DNA of 64,000 nt, taken from CBDDEI01 sp965226775 (GTDB taxonomy: Bacteria; Chloroflexota; Dehalococcoidia; SHYD01). The stretch's first letter is position 1, and every line of letters begins with the position of its first letter. Positions 23,301-31,984 of the stretch are shown here, in pieces. The notes under the pieces were generated by a model. It worked only from the letters and a program-made list of their open reading frames with translations, was not told where the DNA came from and did not search any database. Location of the stretch: the NCBI GenBank assembly GCA_965226775.1, contig CBDDEI010000002.1, positions 2,294,001 through 2,358,000 on the forward strand, read 5' to 3'. The translations under genes and the position numbers were made by a program.

Positions 23301-23869
23301 TCTTCTATGAGGGGCGACTGCACTCCCAGCCTGGCCGCGAGTTCCTCGCCCTGCAGGGGAGGCCGCCGCTTTCGGGTGTCGGTATGCGGTTCATCTCCGT
23401 GCCCCACGAAGGGCATTCCAGCGATGCGCCGGAGGAAGCTGCAGCGATTGCCAAGCTGGTGGACCAGCTACTGGCCGCGGGCGCGACGTGGACCGATGCG
23501 AGTAGCCAGACGAAACGGCTGACGGCACAGGACGTGCTGATGATAACCCCGTACAACGCCCAGGTGAGAGTGCTTAGCGCCGGCCTTCCCGGCTATCGCG
23601 TTGGCACCGTTGACAAGTTTCAAGGGCAGGAAGCGCCCATTTCGGTTTACTCAATGGCGACAAGCTCCTCGGATGAGGCCCCTCGTGGGTTGGAGTTCCT
23701 CTACAGCCTGAACCGCTTGAATGTCGCGACCAGCCGGGCGCAGTGCCTGGCCGTCGTTGTCGCGAGCCCTCGGCTGCTGTCGGTGCGATGCCGCACGCCC
23801 CGTCAGATGCGGCTGGTGAACGCGCTTGCTCGTCTAGTTGAGGTTGCTACCACCGAACCTGGGCCTTAA
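20357..23869 (+). CDS. TM0106-type RecB-like nuclease fused to RNase H-like domain and superfamily 1 helicase
   Basis: 1170 residues, intact. N-terminal PD-(D/E)XK nuclease (GYADFLRRVER ... YEVWDTKLARHAK) with Cys21 and a Cys225/228/234 cluster (CDICRWSLDC), as in Fe-S nucleases of the AddB/Dna2 kind. A middle RNase H-like domain follows (DLFFDIEGDPF; ending NRDDCVSTLLLRNWL). The C-terminal helicase has Walker A GPPGSGKS (791-798), Walker B DVLFIDEAGQM (~896-906), and motifs near VDKFQGQEAP and RLNVATSRAQ. Probably DNA repair or end processing; some relatives sit in defence loci, but no defence partner is intact here. No clear Shine-Dalgarno before ATG 20357. Confidence 0.88.
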   Translation: MQTLNGQLVYSATDLVGFLECRHLANLERAATEGHIKRPVRNDPVLDRIAQKGQDHEARFLADLAVDGVTVEEIKPAGNTSPAARIKSGREATLQALQSGVDVVYQATFFDGRRLGYADFLRRVERPSNLGAWSYEVWDTKLARHAKASAVLQLCMYSEMLTALQGVAPERMHLALGGVQRETVSFRVADYAAYYRSVARDFEQHLGAAEPSFPVATTPEPVEHCDICRWSLDCKAQWRRDDDLALVANLSARQRRALHTKDVTTRTALAELSLPLPEPLDGAGRDALARIQAQANIQVRGERQRQIISERIPQARDREGMLDADQGLLILPEPSPGDLFFDIEGDPFYGSTEADGIDYLFGFIEPGHLDDAGNPTFQALWAIEDGSVSGGAERRMFEAFIDRVMEGLAADPKMHVYHYAPYEPTAVKRLAGRYGTRETEVDQLLRGGVFVDLYRAVRQGIRASVESYSIKKLEPLYGFKRVIDLRDAGDSIVQFETWLELGDGQERDEVLREIEGYNRDDCVSTLLLRNWLEDQRAALEGELGETLPRGRVKEPEETEDSEALKEIKQKVEQLTAGVPDNLESATEEQRGRWLLAQMLLWHRREAKSIWWRYFLLKNELTDEERLGEPDALSGLVFKDSWPDPKPRASSTIYRFSFPPQEHKISVGDSLRDPVTDMPAGTVASLDDEACVLELRLGTKNPPPIAATSLIQMPFMRLSPRPESLQRLADWVIENGCDADGDFRAARDLLMRRLPRVSGSPEGVALQQGESPQHAARRLVLALDHSYLALQGPPGSGKSSVGAEMIVDLVAAGKRVGVTANSHKVIGELLDKVDKEAQKRAVPLRIGQRTDEEPTFPKAVRLKSTADAQQQLANGTLKVVGGTSWLWAAEAMIRSVDVLFIDEAGQMSLADALAAAPCAANLVLLGDPQQLDQPLQGIHPPGAERSALAHVLNGESVMPDHLGIFLDGTWRLHPTISAYTSEVFYEGRLHSQPGREFLALQGRPPLSGVGMRFISVPHEGHSSDAPEEAAAIAKLVDQLLAAGATWTDASSQTKRLTAQDVLMITPYNAQVRVLSAGLPGYRVGTVDKFQGQEAPISVYSMATSSSDEAPRGLEFLYSLNRLNVATSRAQCLAVVVASPRLLSVRCRTPRQMRLVNALARLVEVATTEPGP

Positions 23870-23909
23870 GCGCCGGAAGAGTGCGCTTAGCAGGGGCCGT
23901 TCCCAGCCT

Positions 23910-24023
23910 TTAGACGATGGTATCGAGTGATAGCGCCTCATTGACACAAGTACCTAGATACTTGATCACATCTGAACGGTTTCGGATGCTTCCCTTGTCA
24001 ATCCATTCCTGAACAATGTTCAG
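23910..24023 (-). pseudogene. Possible remnant of a small protein downstream of the response regulator
   Basis: Overlapping the regulator's stop in another frame, the minus strand reads NIVQEWIDKGSIRNRSDVIK and continues to a TAA at 23910. The composition looks like real protein (C-terminal part of a helical, possibly ribbon-helix-helix-like protein), but there is no start. Weak. Confidence 0.25.
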
Positions 24024-24703
24024 TTGCCCTTGTTCAAGCCGTCCGTTGTAGAGATGTCCAGCAGTCCGTTACGGATGCACCAGAGCACTAGCCCCTGCAT
24101 TGTCCCGACCTTCAACTTTTGCTGGATGCCGTAGATGGCGTTCCGAACGGTCACCGGCTTTATCCCCCTCTCCTCCGCTATCCGAGCGTAGGACATGCCC
24201 CGGGCAAAGGAGACAAGTATCTCCCGCTCCCTAGAAGTCAGCCCGTCGGTGGCATCTTCCGTCCTTCTTGCGCCGCGTATCGCCGAGAACGCCCTTCTGA
24301 CAATTACAGGTGGCAAACGATAATCGCCCAGAAACACGTTCCGCACGGCTGACAGCAGTTGCTCCATGCCAGTCTCCTTCTGGAGGTATCCGTTAGCGCC
24401 GGCGGCCACGGCCTGCACAACGGCGTCTTCCTCGGTCGAGGCCGTTAGCATGAGCACGCGGGTCTTGGGTGCGTACTCCATGATCTCCCTGCACGCCTCA
24501 ATTCCATCCTTCTTCGGCATTATCACATCCATCACCACCACGTCTGGTGACACGTCTGCGGCCACCCTAACCGCCTCCTCGCCATCCTCCGCCAGTCCCA
24601 CTACCTCGAACTCGCCGGACTGCTCTAGGACCCGTTGCAGGCCGGCCCTCACAATAGAATGATCGTCAACGATCATCACCCTTATGCGCTCGTCCGTTGA
24701 CAT
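24020..24703 (-). CDS. NarL/FixJ-type response regulator
   Basis: 227 residues. Receiver domain with Asp13/14, phosphoacceptor Asp59 (VVVMDVIMP) and Lys109; LuxR-type helix-turn-helix at ~155-200 (LTSREREILVSFARGMS). The start has GAGGAGG a few nt upstream, lying at the end of the kinase gene, so the two are translationally close. Partner of the kinase at 24717. Paralogous to the shortened regulator at 44778. Confidence 0.92.
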   Translation of the reverse strand: MSTDERIRVMIVDDHSIVRAGLQRVLEQSGEFEVVGLAEDGEEAVRVAADVSPDVVVMDVIMPKKDGIEACREIMEYAPKTRVLMLTASTEEDAVVQAVAAGANGYLQKETGMEQLLSAVRNVFLGDYRLPPVIVRRAFSAIRGARRTEDATDGLTSREREILVSFARGMSYARIAEERGIKPVTVRNAIYGIQQKLKVGTMQGLVLWCIRNGLLDISTTDGLNKGN

Positions 24704-24716
24704 CCCGGTCCTCCTC

Positions 24717-25970
24717 TCACTTTCGTTCCAGCGGGATCACGCAGGTCACGGTCGCGCCGCCCATGGCGCCTTTCTTATCCACCTCAAGACGCCCGCCCAG
24801 CCGCTCGGCGGCACTGCTCATGTTCGCAAAACCGCTACCGCGCTCCGCGTAATCATCGGGAAGCCCGGCCCCGTCGTCCGACACCGAGAGGCGACTATCC
24901 TCCTCGGCAAACTCCAAGTTGATGGCCACACTCTTCGCCTCAGCATGGCAGTATGCGTTGGTGAGCGCGTTGTGGGCTATCGAGAAGAGCAGGCTCTTCG
25001 CCTCTATCGAAAGGGGCGGCTCGACTCCCGTCTGTGTCATTGCAGCGGGCACGGAGGTGACATTCGTAAAACTGGACGCGTGCGACCTGAGTGCCCGGCT
25101 CAACTCCCTGCCCTCGAAGATACCGCCTACGTTAATGGGATGTCTCAGCTCCAAAATGATGGACCGGGACAGCCGGGACGTCGCCTCAAGCGTCGCGGTC
25201 AGCGCGGGGTTCGCGTCTCCGGCCAGGGCCTGCGCCGAGTCAATGCCCAACCTGATCATGTACGCAGACTGGGCCGCAGTGTCGTGAATGGCCCGGGACA
25301 GCTCGACCCGCTCACCCTGAAGTGCCCGCTCGCGCTCCACCCCCTGCCTCCACCTGATCCGCTCGAACCTGGTTGCCAGGTTGACCGCCACAACGACCGC
25401 ATACATGACAGCTATCCTGGCCACCAACGCCTTTTCATCCTTTGCCTCGATGTCTATTCCATCCCCCACGGTCAGGCTGATCGCCACATAGATGAGGGAC
25501 ACCATCGTCACCCAGGCTATGTTGAGCCTGAAGGAAGTGAATAGCACCGCCATCCCGGCCAACACAGGATAATAGAACAGGTGGCTGAAGGGGTGGCTGA
25601 AGCCGTTGCTTAACGCCGCCACTGCCGAAAGTAGGAACACATCCAACGCGTAGAGAGCCACAAGCCAGTGCCATGTAATCAGCCTCTTCGACAGGATACG
25701 GTAGTGAATGTACCCGTTGAACCCGATCAACACCAGGATCAGCAGCGCAAAGGCGGCATATGTGGCAACCCCAAAATCGAGATTGGGGCGATACACCACT
25801 TCAAACAATCCTACGACGATCAGGAACCAGTGCGCTCTGACCGAAATGGTCGCCACGTACTTTAGGCCGTCCGGGTCTATCTGGTTGAGCGTCCAGTCGT
25901 TTAGCCGGAAGGTGTCGGTTGCCTTTGTGACTAGCCGCATGACGCGGCTGTAGTGGAATCCGTGAGGCAT
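24717..25970 (-). CDS. Membrane sensor histidine kinase, NarX/HisKA_3 type
   Basis: 417 residues: about five to six hydrophobic N-terminal segments (~42-200) with no large periplasmic domain, then HisKA_3 with phosphoacceptor His229 (SRAIHDTAAQS), and an HATPase domain with N-box HNALTNAYCHA and G-boxes SDDGAGLP and GSGFANM. First gene of a two-gene operon with the regulator. The membrane part resembles that of the kinase at 45199, so the two systems are paralogs. Signal unknown. Confidence 0.9.
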   Translation of the reverse strand: MPHGFHYSRVMRLVTKATDTFRLNDWTLNQIDPDGLKYVATISVRAHWFLIVVGLFEVVYRPNLDFGVATYAAFALLILVLIGFNGYIHYRILSKRLITWHWLVALYALDVFLLSAVAALSNGFSHPFSHLFYYPVLAGMAVLFTSFRLNIAWVTMVSLIYVAISLTVGDGIDIEAKDEKALVARIAVMYAVVVAVNLATRFERIRWRQGVERERALQGERVELSRAIHDTAAQSAYMIRLGIDSAQALAGDANPALTATLEATSRLSRSIILELRHPINVGGIFEGRELSRALRSHASSFTNVTSVPAAMTQTGVEPPLSIEAKSLLFSIAHNALTNAYCHAEAKSVAINLEFAEEDSRLSVSDDGAGLPDDYAERGSGFANMSSAAERLGGRLEVDKKGAMGGATVTCVIPLERK

Positions 25971-26422
25971 CTCGTTTCCTGGTCCATGAGTCTATGAGCC
26001 GCTTGGATGGTTGCGCGCTGGAGTTCCCATCGCAGCCTTTTTCAATCTAACCAGTAGGGGCCATGTGGGCAAGAAGCAAATGTATCTACCCGCTATAGCG
26101 AAAGTACCTGTAGTGGGAGCATTGTCACTAGATAGGCGTAACAATCGGAGATCTGCGAGCGGTCTTGAATGACTATCTCCAAATTAGGCTGGGCCTAAGG
26201 TTATGGGGTGCGCGCAGAAGAGGCATTCTTATTCCCTTCAGAAGCGCTTTTGACGTTCCTGTGGCAGGGCAAAAACCCCTTGGAATAGGGCGTTTGGTAA
26301 TTGTCGGCGGCAAGGAAATCAGAGAGTCTAAGGTTACACCATCGGGGCTGGGTCTGTTCAATCCCATCCCATTGTAGGTAGAGGATCGTAGGACACGTAC
26401 ACCATCAGCTTTACGAAGACGG
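25971..26422. other. Intergenic region with no supported gene
   Basis: Contains the upstream region of the kinase operon (minus strand), including the palindrome CGCTATAGCG near 26090. The short plus-strand reading frame at 26165-26377 may be decayed GAF sequence, but I cannot align it convincingly. Confidence 0.4.
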
Positions 26423-26920
26423 AAGGAAGGCGGCCGGAAGTTCACGTCCAAAGACGAAGACACACTCATCTTGTTTGCCGCCCAAGCGGCAATGGCCATC
26501 GCCAACGCCCTGAGTCACAGTACGGAACAGCAGGCCAGAGCCGACCTAGAGGCCCTGATCAACATCTCGCCCGTGGGCATCCTGGTCTTCGATGCGAAGA
26601 CCGGAGACCTGATGTCGGCTAATGAGGAGACCCGACGGATCGCCGGCAAGCTGAATGCGCCGGGCCGCACCCTAAAGCAGCTCCTTGAGGTGGTGACTCC
26701 CAGAAGCGTGGATGGGCACTATATCCCGTTGGATGAGCTTCCTACTGCAAAGGCGCTGAGAAACGGCGAAACCGTACTCGCCGATGAGGTCGTCATCCAC
26801 CTACCGGATGGACGGGCGGTCACCACTCTCGTCAACGCCAGGCCGCTCTACCGGGAAGACGGCGAGGCCGTGTCCGTCGTAGCCACCTTGCAGGACATAA
26901 CCCCGCTGGAAGAGAATTGA
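26423..26920 (+). pseudogene. Truncated GAF-PAS fragment of a sensor kinase
   Basis: Begins inside a GAF domain (KEGGRKFTSKDEDTLILFAA) and continues through a PAS domain to LQDITPLEEN and a stop at 26920. It aligns with residues ~150-313 of the hybrid kinase at 46478 (KEGGSEFTAEDEETLVMFAS ... IQDMTALEE), ending just before where the HisKA domain would start. No start codon or first half of GAF, so most likely a relic. Its stop is 17 bp before the MarR start. Confidence 0.7.
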
Positions 26921-26937
26921 GAGGATCGGATGCCGCT

Positions 26938-27420
26938 ATGAATTCGGACCTGAGTCGACAGCAGGCCGCCATAACGGGAAAGCCGCCCCTTGAGCTAGAG
27001 GAATGTGTGACCGGCTTTGTGAACGCGGGTGCCAGGGGGCTGGCGCATCAGGTGGCACACCATGATTTCACCCCCTTGGAGTTTGCTCTCCTCAGAGTCT
27101 TCCTGAGGCAAGAGGAGTGCACCACCACCCAGTTGGCGCAGATACTCCCCGTCACCCCGTCTCTCATAAGCCGCGTGGTGACCAAGATGGTAAACCGGGG
27201 CCTGATGCGCAGGCGCCGCCTCCGCAACGACCGGCGCATCGTGATGCTGACGTTGACCGAGGAGGGGAAGAACCTGACGCTAAAGCTTCACCAGCGCGTG
27301 CTGGCATACGTTGCAATGCTCTTCGAGGGCATCAGTGAGGAGGAGACGGCGGTCTTCGCATCCGTAACCTTAAAGGTCATGGCCAACTACTCCGCCTTGG
27401 AGGAGTCAAACCTATCGTAA
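26938..27420 (+). CDS. MarR-family transcriptional regulator
   Basis: Winged helix-turn-helix: EFALLRVFLRQEECTTTQLA, recognition helix PSLISRVVTKMVNRGLMRR, wing RNDRRIVMLTLTEEGK, and a C-terminal dimerisation helix. ATG at 26938 chosen, with GAGAGGA about 12 nt upstream; a TTG at 26917 would overlap the PAS fragment. 160 residues. Ligand and targets unknown. The nearest downstream gene is a broken membrane-protein gene more than 500 bp away. Confidence 0.85.
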   Translation: MNSDLSRQQAAITGKPPLELEECVTGFVNAGARGLAHQVAHHDFTPLEFALLRVFLRQEECTTTQLAQILPVTPSLISRVVTKMVNRGLMRRRRLRNDRRIVMLTLTEEGKNLTLKLHQRVLAYVAMLFEGISEEETAVFASVTLKVMANYSALEESNLS

Positions 27421-27954
27421 CAGCCCACGTAGTCAAGTGAAGAGGAACAGGGGAGCGGCGGCGTTGGGCATCGACCCCAGGACGGTGGTCGCGTGCAGGA
27501 GAGGGAGAAGGCTCTGCTGCGGCCCTAATTCATGGAGTGGGTTCAGCCGCTGCCGTGGCGGGCGCAGGCCGCGCCAGCGGGGGTTTCCTCCGAGTCTGGA
27601 CCACAGGCAAGAACCAGAACTGCCGGAGCGAAGCTTATCTTCTTGGCCGATAACGGTTAGCCCGTGACCCCACATGTGGTCGGTTTCAGGTCCCGTGGGG
27701 CGGCCGAACGACATGGCTGCATCGTAAATGGTCATTCGATGCCGGTCCATCTCCGGTGTCTCCATGTTGTGCAAAGGTCCGTGGAGGGGGACCCAGCGCC
27801 CTAGATTCCGGCCTGCGACGGAATGGAGATGTGAGACAAGCGAGCGACGAAAATGGAAACGTGGTGAACGGGAAATTGCTTTGCATTCGGCCTTGCCTCT
27901 TGTATGCTGTAGGCGCTTTTTATCGGTCCGCAAACCATGTGTGAGGAAAAGACA
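27421..27954. other. Intergenic region with a dispersed-repeat-like palindrome and possible promoter
   Basis: No supported gene. ATTCCG (27805-27810), 8-nt loop, CGGAAT (27819-27824) resembles the core of small palindromic repeats common in environmental genomes. TTGCAT (27881-27886) and TATGCT (27903-27908), 16 bp apart, may be the promoter of the membrane-protein gene at 27955. Confidence 0.4.
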
Positions 27955-28685
27955 ATGGGCGCCATGACGGAGAACAAGATCGGCGGATTCGCGCTAATGA
28001 GCGGAGCGATTCTGATGATGGTCGCATCCTTGATCGCACCTGGAACGGGCCTCGTGGACACCATGGAGCAACAGACCGACCTGGTGGCACTGATGGAGTC
28101 CATGGTGGACAACTCCAACTAGACCCACGTCACGTCGCTGCTAATCTCCCTGGCGATGGTGTTGCAGATCTATGGGATCGTCGTCCTCTGGCAGAACACT
28201 GGAGACAGCGGTGCCGCCGGCACTCTAGTGAGGCTGGGCCTGTCCGTCATAGTGGTTGCGATAGTCTTTCTGCTGGCGGGTAAGGGCTTGGACCACGCCT
28301 CCGTCCACGTCAGAGTGCACGGTGTGGGCATGGGCGTTGGGGAGGCGCAGGCGCCAGCGCTGCAGGCGATGGCGCTAACGATCCTGGCTGTCAAGGGCGG
28401 CCTGTACGTCATGGCCAGCACCGCAGGCAGCTTAGCTACATTGTCTTTGGGCTGGGCATGGCGGCCAGGTTCCCATCCATGAACTTTCACAAGATAGCGC
28501 CGCTCATTGTGACCGTCTTAGCAGTCTTCGGTTTGGCAAGCGTAGTCGGCGCCGAGCACGCCCACGACCTACTCGACCCGGCGGTCAAGTTCTCCCAGGT
28601 CCTCATTTTTGTGAACCTCCTCTACCTAGTGATGGTTGGATGGGGCCTCTACCGGGGCGTGGCCGGCTACGCAAGGGAGGAATGA
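27955..28685 (+). pseudogene. Small polytopic membrane protein gene broken by an amber codon and a frameshift
   Basis: ATG at 27955 after GAGGA. Reads as a membrane protein of ~240 residues with about six hydrophobic segments. An in-frame TAG at 28120-28122 interrupts DNSN/THVTS; the next residues continue in the same frame, and CAG to TAG is the simplest change. Near 28430 the frame shifts: YIVFGLGMAARFPSMNFHKI reads on in another frame to the stop at 28685. Family not recognised with confidence (DUF4386-like in size and style). Confidence 0.6.
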
Positions 28686-28897
28686 GGCGACGGCGCACGG
28701 CCCAATCCGTTCGCCCTTAATGAGGCCCGCATGGCGGATGGCTGTTAGCGGTGTCAGACCTGTGTGCAGGAGAGCGGGTTAGCCCCTAAAACGGAAGTCA
28801 GGGCCGGCTACTAATGACCTGCCTCGCAAGAACGGGTCCAGGCTCAATGGCCTGGCGGACACACCCGAGTGGGAGCGATACGCTGTCCATCGAGCCT

Positions 28898-28931
28898 GGG
28901 TGTAGTGAGGTGCGGGCACCCCACTACACCC
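28898..28931. promoter_or_regulatory. Long inverted repeat before FRG gene relic
   Basis: GGGTGTAGTGAGGTGC (28898-28913) pairs with the sequence ending at 28931 over 16 bp with one mismatch and a very short loop. No T-run follows, so it may be an operator or transcript hairpin rather than a terminator. The rest of 28686-28944 shows no gene. Confidence 0.45.
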
Positions 28932-28944
28932 GATGGTTCCAATC

Positions 28945-30189
28945 ATGATTAACAAGTATTTGGTTCAGATACAGGCCGCCACGCAGACTACTGGTATCTA
29001 TGCCTACCGGGGACAGCGAGACTCTGCATGGCCGCTCCACTCAGCAGCTACGCGTCCATGGTCGTGACATAGTACGGGACCCAGACTTTCCACAGTTATA
29101 CATCAACTACAATCGCGACACTCTCGTAGAACCGGCACGAACCCGCGGATTCGGGTCTGAATCAGGGCGTCGACTGTCAGACTTAGAAGTGCTTGCAAAG
29201 TTGCAACACTTCGGCGCAGCGACTGCGCTGCTGGATTTCTCGTGGAGTCCCCTAATCGCCTGAAGTGGTTCGCGTGCGAAGACCTGACCAGCGACCTATT
29301 TTTGATCGACACGAACGATGCCATACGAGTTTCTAGGGTTTTCAGCGATGAGGCGGCCCAGGAACTGACCGCTGTGCTTCTGGGTCTCCACCGTATTGGG
29401 AACCAATCATGAGCGGGGATGCTTTGGCGCGGATTCTCCGGCAACGTAGTGTATTCATCATTGGCCGACCTCTACTGCCAGTCGATAAAGATATCTTGAG
29501 TGAAATATTGGTCGCGAAGGAAGATAAGGAGGCACTCAGGCTTGGCAAACTCTTGATTTCCACCAGGAATCACTAGTTCAAGACGTGTATGGGTTTGCTC
29601 AGGCCAGCCATAGAAGGCCAGTCCCAGCGCGTACCAACGACTCGGCAATCGGCACTATCCAAGGAGAGTACACCGAGGCGGTCGCAGCCTACAGCAAAGC
29701 CCAACTTGCTCCAAATGTGGGCATGACACACCTCTTGCGCGGCTGCAAATGCGGACTCCATCAAAAGGCTATCACGACAAGGCTGTAGCTCACATTGTCT
29801 CCTCCATAGTCGAAGATAGGTTTTCTTTAAGTAATTCCAAAGCGGAGTATAGACTACCACCCGACTACACGGAAGTGATAGGGGTTGCCTACTATAACCG
29901 AGGCAACACGTACGTAGATACAGATTCCTTTGCTCCTACGATCACAGGAAATACCCAGGTGGAGGCCGCCTTCAATAGAGGCAATACTCTATTGGCGCTG
30001 GGGCTGGCCGAGGCACGACTTTGTTATACGAATGCCGTTGCGAAGGGCGTAGATCATGAAGGGATCGCCCAAAACCTGTGGACGTTAGAGCAGGTACTGT
30101 TGGTGGTAAATGATTTGGATTATACGGTCAGGGCACTCCCCGATCCAAACACAAGCAGCATGTGTCTGAGGTTCGAGGTACTAGCCTGA
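28945..30189 (+). pseudogene. FRG-domain plus TPR-repeat protein, frameshifted relic
   Basis: Frame pieces join into one protein. From ATG 28945, YAYRGQRDSAWPLHSAATR carries the FRG-type Y-R-G-Q and W-P-L signature. Then come LAKLQHFGAATALLDFSWSP (the H-G...LLD-W/F segment), WFACEDLTSDLFLIDTNDA, ARILRQRSVFIIGRPLLP, DVYGFAQASHR, a TPR unit (EYTEAVAAYSKAQLAPN) and two more TPR-like units (AYYNRGNTY; AAFNRGNTLLALG). Breaks near 29035, 29262, 29400, 29555 and 29770. FRG domains are found in phage-defence and stress proteins; here the gene is probably dead. No good ribosome binding site before 28945. Confidence 0.65.
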
Positions 30190-30520
30190 GCGAGGTCAAA
30201 GCCTAAAACGCCTCTTATTTTTTGGACGACAGGGAAATAATGGCAATATCGGCGGGCTATATGGGTAAACGTATCTATGTAGATTCGGAACGAAGATACG
30301 TGCTTCCTGACATGTACATAAGTACGGGGCGTCTATTGGGAGCAACATATACAGCACCGAGGTCTCGGGTGTCGGCACCTAACCTCCGCCTACAGTGGCA
30401 ATTCGCCGCAGCATGGCGCTCCACTTCGCCGATAGCTATTGCCTCCTAGCCATTCCACCGGACTTCAGGCTAGTTAGCAACTTACGTCTATACGCCTTGC
30501 CCTCTCTGGCAAGTACAACC
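30190..30520. other. Intergenic region between convergent genes
   Basis: About 330 bp, lower in GC than the flanking transporter. I see no supported gene, and no strong terminator hairpin. Confidence 0.5.
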
Positions 30521-31984
30521 TCAGGCAATACCATCCGGTTCCTTGACATATTCCATCTTCATCAACAGGGCCGGCACAATTGCAAGCAGGGACAGGAACC
30601 CCGCGATCATAAAGAGGTTCTGGAACACGGTGACGCCGGCTTCTATCAGGATGGCCTCGGTCTCCGCAAAGTTCGCTCCAAGACTCACGTCAGCGGTCAG
30701 ACTGTAGAAGCGCTCTATACCCCAGGCGGACAGGGCCGCCAGCCCCAGCGCCATCCCCACCATTCGCGACGCGGTGACCAATGAGGCCGCTGCTCCCCAA
30801 TAATCCCTGGGCGCTGCGCTCAAAGCGCTAACGCCTATCGGAGGGATGACCAGGCCAAATCCCAAACCCGCTGCCACCAGGGGCAAGGTTAGCCTGAGCT
30901 CCCCAACATCCGTCTCCCAGCCACTCATGAACAGCAAGCCCGTTCCCATCAACACAAGGCCGGTTATGCACACCTTTCTCACTCCCGCCCAGGGAAGAAT
31001 GTAGCCTCCTACCAACGCCCCCACCGGAATGGCGGCCGTAAGGCGCACCAGGCTAAGGGCGCTCTCCCAAGTCTCCCTTTTCATGACGGTGCCGGTCATG
31101 AGGGGCACGCATACCAAAGCCATGATCAATGCGATCCCCACCAGAAACTGGGTAATGTTGGACGATAAGAACGCCCTGGAGGTATACAGGAAAGAAGCCA
31201 GCAGAGGTTGGGCCGCCCGTCTCTCCACCATGATCAGTACGCCGATAGGGATGGCTGCTCCGGCCAACATCAGGTACGGGTAGATGGACTCCGCGGTGAA
31301 GATGCTTCTTTGGGCCAGTGCAACAGTTAGCACTGTGAGCGCCGCTCCAAGCGCCAACGCCCCTAAGTAGTCCATCTTTGCAGCAGGATTGGGGCGGTTC
31401 GGCAAGATGGCCATCAGCGCTATGAGAAAGAGGCTCTGGGGTACGTCCAGCCAGAATATCCATCGCCAGCCAATCCATTCGATGATGGCTCCTCCATAGA
31501 GGGGGCCCACAACGGATCCGGCTTCAGCCGAGGCGGCCACTAGTCCTATTGCAATCCCCCTCTTCTCCGTTGATACGGCTCCCACGGCCATAGCCAGGCC
31601 TATGGGTACCGTAGCGCCGCCTCCGATGGCCTGGACCACCCTGGCGGGCACAATCCAAGCGAAGTTCGGCGCAAGCGCTACCAACGCCGATCCAACGGCG
31701 AACACAACCAGCGCCGCCTGGAACATCCTGACGCGGCCGTAGACGTCGGACAGACGCCCCGCCAATGCCATGGCCACCGTGTAGCTGATCAGATACGCGG
31801 TTATGATCCAGGACGCCTTATCCAGGTCCGAAAGGGGGAGCTCCAGGTCCACCATGACGCGCTGCAGGGCGGCGACCACAACGGTCTGATCCAGCGCAGT
31901 CGAAAATACCCCCAGACAGAGAATCCCCAATACAACCGACTGGGAAGAGCCCAGGCGATTGAGGGCAGACCTCACGCCGCTCAC
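30521..31984 (-). CDS. MFS transporter, DHA2 (14-TM drug/lipid efflux) type
   Basis: 487 residues, about 14 hydrophobic segments. Motif A (GRLSDVYGRVRMF), motif C-like GLVAASAEAGSVVGPLYGG, and the DHA2-style N terminus with ALDQTVVVAALQRVM. GTG start overlaps the stop of the lipoprotein gene by 4 bp (GTGA), so the two are translationally coupled. In mycobacteria an LprG-family lipoprotein and the MFS pump P55 form a similar pair that exports lipids; the same role here is inference. Confidence 0.9.
   Translation of the reverse strand: MSGVRSALNRLGSSQSVVLGILCLGVFSTALDQTVVVAALQRVMVDLELPLSDLDKASWIITAYLISYTVAMALAGRLSDVYGRVRMFQAALVVFAVGSALVALAPNFAWIVPARVVQAIGGGATVPIGLAMAVGAVSTEKRGIAIGLVAASAEAGSVVGPLYGGAIIEWIGWRWIFWLDVPQSLFLIALMAILPNRPNPAAKMDYLGALALGAALTVLTVALAQRSIFTAESIYPYLMLAGAAIPIGVLIMVERRAAQPLLASFLYTSRAFLSSNITQFLVGIALIMALVCVPLMTGTVMKRETWESALSLVRLTAAIPVGALVGGYILPWAGVRKVCITGLVLMGTGLLFMSGWETDVGELRLTLPLVAAGLGFGLVIPPIGVSALSAAPRDYWGAAASLVTASRMVGMALGLAALSAWGIERFYSLTADVSLGANFAETEAILIEAGVTVFQNLFMIAGFLSLLAIVPALLMKMEYVKEPDGIA

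Noticed and set aside
28120..28122. TAG recoding (amber suppression) as a genome-wide code change
   Set aside because: The intact genes I read show no internal in-frame TAG, and the affected genes also carry frameshifts, so decay or error is simpler.
30222..30449. Possible small protein after the FRG-TPR relic
   Set aside because: 75 codons, no ribosome binding site, no recognisable domain and unclear relation to the TPR frame.
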